Of a stretch of DNA of 8,802 bases, positions 5,084 to 8,802 are shown piece by piece. This stretch comes from JBBIQZ01 sp037442065. GTDB lineage: Bacteria > Patescibacteriota > CPR2_A > CG2-30-33-46. Positions within the stretch are counted from its first letter, which is position 1. Each line of letters begins with the position of its first letter. The notes under the pieces were generated by a model. The model was not told the DNA's origin, did not search any database, and saw only the letters and a program-made list of their open reading frames with translations. Made by a program: the position numbers and the translations under genes. The DNA lies in NCBI GenBank assembly GCA_037442065.1, contig JBBIQZ010000027.1, positions 1 to 8,802 on the forward strand. The letters are read 5' to 3'.

Positions 5084-6394
5084 ATGAAAAAAAGANNNNN
5101 NNNNNNNNNNNNNNNNNNNNNNNNNNNNNNNNNNNNNNNNNNNNNNNNNNNNNNNNNNNNNNNNNNNNNNNNNNNNNNNNNATCTTGCGCTAATCGTATT
5201 AAAGATGAAACGATGCAACGGTTTAATAGATTCGAATATTCCAAAGAAGAAGGAAAAATCATTAAAGTACCCTTCAAAGTAGATGACTTTAGAACTCAAA
5301 TCGCTTGTGAGGCAAATATAAATTTAGAAAACCTTAAATCAGAATCTATAAAAAGAATACAAAATGGGCCAAGATTTTTACAGCTCCTTATTGCTGCTCT
5401 AAATCAAATTAACTGGGAGCCCTATAAAGATTTCGCCCAAAAATATCCACTAAGAATTTCGACTAGCTTCGGCGGCGGCATTGGAGGTCTAGACTGGAGA
5501 CAAAAACAAACGGAAAAATTATTAGACAAAGGCCCTTCAAAGCTTAGCCCCTTCTTTGTTTCTTTTGATTTAATAGACACGGGGGTATTGCCTGCTTCCT
5601 TTGAAGTACAAGCTCACGGACCTAATCCTGGTTATGTTACGGCTTGTGCATCAGGAGGCACAGCGCTTATTGCGGCAATAAAAGAAATTTTATTAGGGAA
5701 CGTTGATATAGTGATTGTTAACTCAGCCGAAGGAGGAATTTGCCCGCCAGGAATTGGCGGATTTAATGCCGGATGGGCATTATCTAAAAGAAATGATGAC
5801 CCCAGAACTGCCTCAAGACCATGGGACAAAGACCGCGACGGATTTGTCATGGGCGAAGGCGCTGCGATTTATATTATCGCTGAATATGAAATTGCTAAAG
5901 TATTAGGACTCCCCATACTAGTCGAAATAACTGGTTATGGCGAAACAGCTGATGCTTACCATTTAGCTGCTTCACATCCAGACGGAAAATGGGCAGCAGA
6001 AGCCATGAAATTAGCGCTGCAAAAAGCAAATTTAACTCCCAAAGATATTGATTGGGTAAAAGCGCATGGCACCTCAACTAAAGATGGTGACATAGCAGAA
6101 GCAAAAGCTATCAATGCAGTCTTTAGTGAAAAAAATCCAGAAGTTGGGGTTGTGTCTATTAAATCCATAATAGGCCATTCGCTTGGACCGTCTCTTAATT
6201 TAGAATCAGTTAGCTGCATAAAATCAATAAGAGAAAGTATTATCCCAGGAACAATTAATGTTTTTGACATTGATCCCGAATGCAGTATGATCAATATAAT
6301 TACAAAAACAATAAACAAAGAAGTAACCCATGTAATGGCTAACGCATTTGGCTTTAATGGACATAACACGGTAGTAATATTTAGTAGAATATAA
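5084..6394 (+). CDS. fabF: 3-oxoacyl-[acyl-carrier-protein] synthase II (KAS II), N-terminus partly unsequenced
   Basis: FabF elongates acyl-ACP with malonyl-ACP. The visible protein has the Cys-His-His triad of the family: Cys188 in TACASGG, His328 in KAHGTST and His365 in KSIIGHSLG, with Lys360 just before. GGGIGGLDW, LSPFFVS, SRPWDKDRDGFVMGEGAA and NAFGFNGHNT also align with FabF. Residue numbers run about 24 ahead of E. coli FabF, all of it gained before the Cys, so the N-terminal third is longer or the gap size is wrong. The Ns remove codons 5-33, which should hold the VVITGLG-type start strand. The frame is open on both sides and in phase across the gap. Inactive chain-length-factor paralogues have lost the Cys; this one has not. 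It is the last gene of the cassette. Confidence 0.9.
   Translation: MKKRXXXXXXXXXXXXXXXXXXXXXXXXXXXXXSCANRIKDETMQRFNRFEYSKEEGKIIKVPFKVDDFRTQIACEANINLENLKSESIKRIQNGPRFLQLLIAALNQINWEPYKDFAQKYPLRISTSFGGGIGGLDWRQKQTEKLLDKGPSKLSPFFVSFDLIDTGVLPASFEVQAHGPNPGYVTACASGGTALIAAIKEILLGNVDIVIVNSAEGGICPPGIGGFNAGWALSKRNDDPRTASRPWDKDRDGFVMGEGAAIYIIAEYEIAKVLGLPILVEITGYGETADAYHLAASHPDGKWAAEAMKLALQKANLTPKDIDWVKAHGTSTKDGDIAEAKAINAVFSEKNPEVGVVSIKSIIGHSLGPSLNLESVSCIKSIRESIIPGTINVFDIDPECSMINIITKTINKEVTHVMANAFGFNGHNTVVIFSRI
5096..5181. other. assembly gap of 86 unknown bases
   Basis: A run of N interrupts the 5' part of fabF. The given length keeps the frame (86 bases plus flanking partial codons), so it may be a real estimate, but it could still hide an indel. 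It probably marks a scaffold join. Confidence 0.99.
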
Positions 6395-6407
6395 AACAAT
6401 TTACTCT

Positions 6408-6451
6408 ACCGAGAAGGTTTAAAATTTTTACAACCCTTTCTCGGTTTTTTT
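6408..6451 (+). terminator. intrinsic terminator after fabF
   Basis: ACCGAGAA (6408-6415) pairs with TTCTCGGT (6438-6445), and GG/CC plus TT/AA extend the stem past a one-base bulge. T bases run from 6445 to 6451. It begins 14 bp after the fabF stop and resembles the terminator at 3770. Confidence 0.85.
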
Positions 6452-6456
6452 ATTTA

Positions 6457-6482
6457 AACACCGCGCGGGTACGCGCGGTGTT
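6457..6482. repeat. GC-rich perfect 11-bp hairpin between convergent genes
   Basis: AACACCGCGCG (6457-6467) and CGCGCGGTGTT (6472-6482) are perfect inverted arms around GGTA. This is an exceptionally GC-rich island in an AT-rich spacer. No T run follows on either strand, so it is not a standard intrinsic terminator. It lies between fabF (+) and lysS (-), so it could block converging transcripts or be a repeat-family member. The remaining spacer to 6615 shows nothing I can name. Confidence 0.6.
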
Positions 6483-6615
6483 GTGGGAAGCTGTCTGTTA
6501 AGACTAAAAGCTTAAACCCGCTTTAATACTAAAAAGAAACGCTTTTACAATCAAGTTTAAATCGTCCAATTAGTAATTGTTATTTTTGTATTTATCTAAC
6601 TTCTTAATTAAGGGC

Positions 6616-8082
6616 TTATTTCCTTTCTGGTTTCATAAAAGGAAAAGCAGTTATCTCGCGGATTGTAGCCGAATCCGTTAAAAGCATTATCAATCGTTCC
6701 ATGCCAATTCCATTTCCGGCTATTGGCGGCATTCCGTATTCCATTGCCTCGATAAAATTCTCGTCAATTCTTTGAGCTTCCTCATCGCCGGCCCGCAAAA
6801 GTTTAGCTTGTTCTAAAAATCTTTCTTTTTGATCCTGGGGATCATTTAGTTCCGAGTAAGCATTACATATTTCCGAACCCAAAACCGCTAACTGAAATCT
6901 TTCAACCGTCCCATCATTTTTAGAGGATTTTTTTGCCAGCGGTGAAATTTCTACAGGGTGATCAATTAAAAAAATAGGGTCTTTTATTTTTGGCCGAACG
7001 AATTCTTTATAATATTCGTCAATTAAAGTTCCGTAGCTTGCATTTTTGTTAAAAGAAAATTTTCTTTTTTTAAACTCTTTTTCTAAAGATTCTTTAGTTT
7101 TAAACTTATCAATATCTAAATTGCCTTTTTTCTTTAAGATTTCTTTAAAAGCAATCCTTGGATAAGGCGGTTTAAAATTTATTTTTCGGCCTTGGTATTC
7201 AATTTTAAAACTTCCCTTTACCTCTTTTACAACTTGGGAAATAAGTTTTTCGGTAAAATTCATCATCTGATTGTAATCGGCATAAGCCCAATAAAATTCG
7301 CAGATTAAAAACTCGGGATTATGTTCCCTATCCACTCCTTCGTTTCTAAAAACTTTTCCTATCTCAAAGGTTTTCTCAAACCCCGAAACCATAATCATTT
7401 TTTGCCAAAGCTCTATCGCAATTCTTAAATAAACATCAGTGTCGTAAGCGTTGTAGTAAGTTAAAAAGGGTTTTGCTGCCGCTCCGGAAGCTACGGTTTC
7501 TAAAACAGGATATTGAATTTCTAAAAAACCTTTGTCTTCTAAAAAATTTCTAACTTCCTGTATTATTTTAGCCCTTAATTCTATTTTTTCTCGAGCTTCC
7601 TCGTTTGTTAAAAAGTCCAGATAACGTTTGCGGTATCTTATTTCCGGATCCTTTAAGCCGTGCCATTTCTCGGGCAAGGGACGCAAAGACTTGGACAGTA
7701 ACTTAAACGAAGAAACTTCTAATGTTTTTTCGCCCTTGTGAGTTACAAACAAAAGTCCGAAAACTTCTAAAAAATCGCCAATGTCTAAAAGATCCAATAA
7801 TTTGTAATTTTTTTTGCCTAAAATGCTTTCTTTAAAATAAAGTTGAATTAAGCCACTTCCGTCTTTTAAATCATAAAAGCCTGCTTTGCCGTGCCGGCGC
7901 TCAGCCATTATTCTTCCAACTAAACTGATTTTCTTTTTGGCTTTTTCAAATTTTGAAAAATTTAAAAGCGCCTCGGCAATAGTATGAGTTCTTTTTGCAG
8001 TTCCCGGGTAAGGATTAATACCTTTATTTTTAAGCTCTTTTAGTTTTAAAAGCCTAGCTTTTCTTAAATCTTCTTCTGCCAT
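6616..8082 (-). CDS. lysS: lysyl-tRNA synthetase, class II
   Basis: LysS charges tRNA-Lys with lysine using ATP. The 488-residue protein is full length. An N-terminal OB-fold anticodon-binding domain (about residues 50-130, with VGRIMAERRHGKAGFYDLKD) is followed by the class II catalytic core. Motif 1 lies around FLEIQYPVL (186-194). Then come SGAAAKPF, motif 2 with FRNEG (245-249) and HNPEF, ICEFYWAYADY, SEICNAYSELNDP, and motif 3 GIGMER (458-463). The ATG at 8082 fits the family start, but no Shine-Dalgarno sequence precedes it. A TATAAT at 8094-8089 would start transcription at or next to the ATG, so the mRNA may be leaderless. It follows greA on the same strand by about 145 bp and is unrelated to the lipid cassette. 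Confidence 0.95.
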   Translation of the reverse strand: MAEEDLRKARLLKLKELKNKGINPYPGTAKRTHTIAEALLNFSKFEKAKKKISLVGRIMAERRHGKAGFYDLKDGSGLIQLYFKESILGKKNYKLLDLLDIGDFLEVFGLLFVTHKGEKTLEVSSFKLLSKSLRPLPEKWHGLKDPEIRYRKRYLDFLTNEEAREKIELRAKIIQEVRNFLEDKGFLEIQYPVLETVASGAAAKPFLTYYNAYDTDVYLRIAIELWQKMIMVSGFEKTFEIGKVFRNEGVDREHNPEFLICEFYWAYADYNQMMNFTEKLISQVVKEVKGSFKIEYQGRKINFKPPYPRIAFKEILKKKGNLDIDKFKTKESLEKEFKKRKFSFNKNASYGTLIDEYYKEFVRPKIKDPIFLIDHPVEISPLAKKSSKNDGTVERFQLAVLGSEICNAYSELNDPQDQKERFLEQAKLLRAGDEEAQRIDENFIEAMEYGMPPIAGNGIGMERLIMLLTDSATIREITAFPFMKPERK

Positions 8083-8088
8083 AGCTTA

Positions 8089-8094
8089 ATTATA
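8089..8094 (-). promoter_or_regulatory. -10 element of lysS, implying a leaderless transcript
   Basis: The minus strand reads TATAAT, then TAAGCT, then the lysS ATG, so a start 6-7 nt downstream of the -10 falls on the ATG. A weak -35 (TTGTTT) 17 bp upstream lies inside the tandem repeat at 8095-8122. Confidence 0.45.
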
Positions 8095-8122
8095 AGGAAA
8101 CAAGAAACAGGAAACAAGAAAC
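8095..8122. repeat. two exact tandem copies of a 14-bp unit
   Basis: AGGAAACAAGAAAC occurs at 8095-8108 and again at 8109-8122, directly upstream of lysS. Read on the minus strand, it is T/C-rich and provides repeated TTGTTT words around the expected -35 position. Confidence 0.8.
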
Positions 8123-8176
8123 AAAAAATACCAACATTTTTTAATATTAGTATTTCTGTTAGCTGTTATCTACCTG

Positions 8177-8211
8177 CCCCGTAGTTAAAACGAAGGTTTA
8201 TACTATCGGGG
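8177..8211 (-). terminator. hairpin downstream of greA, without a clear T tract
   Basis: On the minus strand CCCCG pairs with CGGGG at the base, TAGT pairs with ACTA after a one-base bulge, and AAAC/GTTT closes a CTTC loop. It lies 17 bp past the greA stop, the right place for a 3' end signal, but lacks the T run of an intrinsic terminator. It may stabilise the 3' end. Confidence 0.4.
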
Positions 8212-8227
8212 TTTACTGTTAACTGAC

Positions 8228-8695
8228 TTAGTGAATTTTTTTAATTTTATAAGTCAATTTTCCAGCTGGAACTTCTATTTCTATCTGCTCGCCTACTTTT
8301 TTATTTAACAAAGCTTGACCAATGGGCGATTCGTTAGAAATTTTACCCTCCAAAGGATTAGCTTCTTGAGAACCAACAATTATGAACTCGCTTAATTCCC
8401 CTTCTACCTCGACGGTAACTTTTGAACCAACAGAAACCTTGGAATGGCCGGCTCTGCCGCTTATTAAAACGCTATTTTTAAAAATATGCTGAATTTCGGC
8501 TATTCTCCCTTCAATAAAAGCTTGTTCGTTTTTAGCCTCTTCGTATTCTGAATTTTCCGACAAGTCGCCGAATTCTTTAGCTTCTTTTATTTTTAAAGCC
8601 ACTTCTTTTCTTTTATTTGTAATTAAATCTTCCAGCTCTTCTTTTAATTTTCCTAAACCTTCTTTAGTTAAGTAAATCTTTCTATCTTTATCCAT
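8228..8695 (-). CDS. greA: transcription elongation factor GreA
   Basis: GreA rescues backtracked RNA polymerase by stimulating cleavage of the transcript 3' end through the secondary channel. The 155-residue protein has the normal two-domain build: an N-terminal antiparallel coiled coil (about 10-75) with the acidic tip GDLSENSEY (Asp44, Glu47), then NEQAFIEGRI, and a C-terminal FKBP-like domain (about 80-155) with GSQEANP, ISNESPIGQALL and VGEQIEIEVPAG. An in-frame TTG at 8698 precedes ATG 8695, but AGGAG (8706-8702, minus strand) is 6 nt before the ATG, so ATG is chosen. This is the only gene here with a classical GGAG-type ribosome-binding site. It precedes lysS on the same strand, an arrangement seen in many bacteria. 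Confidence 0.95.
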   Translation of the reverse strand: MDKDRKIYLTKEGLGKLKEELEDLITNKRKEVALKIKEAKEFGDLSENSEYEEAKNEQAFIEGRIAEIQHIFKNSVLISGRAGHSKVSVGSKVTVEVEGELSEFIIVGSQEANPLEGKISNESPIGQALLNKKVGEQIEIEVPAGKLTYKIKKIH

Positions 8696-8718
8696 CAATT
8701 GCTCCTCTTGGATCAGTT

Positions 8719-8749
8719 AAAAAAAGCCCTAATTTAAATTAGCTTTTTT
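8719..8749. terminator. symmetrical hairpin with A/T flanks upstream of greA, possible bidirectional terminator
   Basis: The 14-bp palindrome CTAATTTAAATTAG (8729-8742) is extended by AAAAAAG and CTTTTTT arms, with two extra C on one side. A T run follows on both strands. It could terminate a gene beyond the right edge reading toward greA, or shape the greA leader. Confidence 0.5.
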
Positions 8750-8760
8750 GTCGCCCGCTC

Positions 8761-8786
8761 CTTTAAGAATCGTTATTATCTTAAAG
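8761..8786. repeat. inverted repeat upstream of greA
   Basis: CTTTAAGA (8761-8768) and TCTTAAAG (8779-8786) are perfect 8-bp arms with a 10-bp spacer. Such symmetry suits a dimeric regulator or a small hairpin, but nothing identifies a binding protein. Confidence 0.4.
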
Positions 8787-8802
8787 AATTATTAGATTTT
8801 AA

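Noticed and set aside
5956..6399. Minus-strand open frame of 147 codons opposite fabF
   Set aside because: It lies entirely opposite conserved FabF coding sequence, and its translation shows no domain. It is a shadow frame.
416..8695. Alternative genetic code with TGA as glycine (as in SR1/Gracilibacteria)
   Set aside because: TGA ends the HAD and fabH genes and the restored ACP at sensible places, and no recognised gene contains an in-frame TGA.
1..8802. CRISPR array, insertion sequence or phage gene
   Set aside because: No regularly spaced repeats of CRISPR size, no transposase or integrase frame and no phage-like protein were found on either strand.

Overview
The window is AT-rich bacterial DNA, read with the standard bacterial code: TGA ends three of the genes and never appears inside a recognisable reading frame. 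The compact genes, short A/T-rich spacers with runs of GTTAT/AGGAAAC-type repeats, and apparently leaderless genes resemble Candidate Phyla Radiation (Patescibacteria) genomes. That placement is an impression from style. No marker gene in the window proves it.

Layout. 1-415 has no convincing gene but is dense in hairpins. It contains intrinsic-terminator-like structures and a long imperfect inverted repeat (226-373) next to a perfect 10-bp hairpin. 416-1000 (-) is rdgB, an ITP/XTP pyrophosphatase. A divergent promoter region (about 1010-1100) separates it from a plus-strand lipid cassette. The first unit of the cassette is gpsA (1150-2190), a YqeG/Gep4-like HAD phosphatase (2190-2657), an acyl carrier protein (2663-2901, broken by an apparent one-base deletion) and a FabI-like enoyl-ACP reductase (2907-3758), ending at an intrinsic terminator. 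A 331-bp gap follows, holding a strongly foldable segment (3852-3994) that looks like a structured RNA or leader. The second unit is fabH (4090-5082, TTG start) and fabF (5084-6394, with 86 Ns in its N-terminal part), ending at a terminator related to the first. After a GC-rich perfect hairpin come two minus-strand housekeeping genes, lysS (6616-8082) and greA (8228-8695).

How the genes fit together. GpsA makes sn-glycerol-3-phosphate, the glycerolipid backbone. ACP carries acyl chains, FabH starts them, FabF extends them and the FabI-like protein does the last reduction of each cycle. The HAD protein may be a phosphatidylglycerophosphate phosphatase. FabD, FabG, FabZ, acetyl-CoA carboxylase and the acyltransferases are not in this window, so the pathway is either completed elsewhere or is a reduced or specialised acyl-chain route. 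The flanking genes (nucleotide-pool cleaning, tRNA charging, transcript cleavage) are ordinary housekeeping and unrelated to the cassette.

Most worth a second look: the foldable segment before fabH, the one-base lesion in the ACP, the hairpin-rich element at the left edge, and the presence of a two-operon fatty-acid cassette in what looks like a reduced genome.
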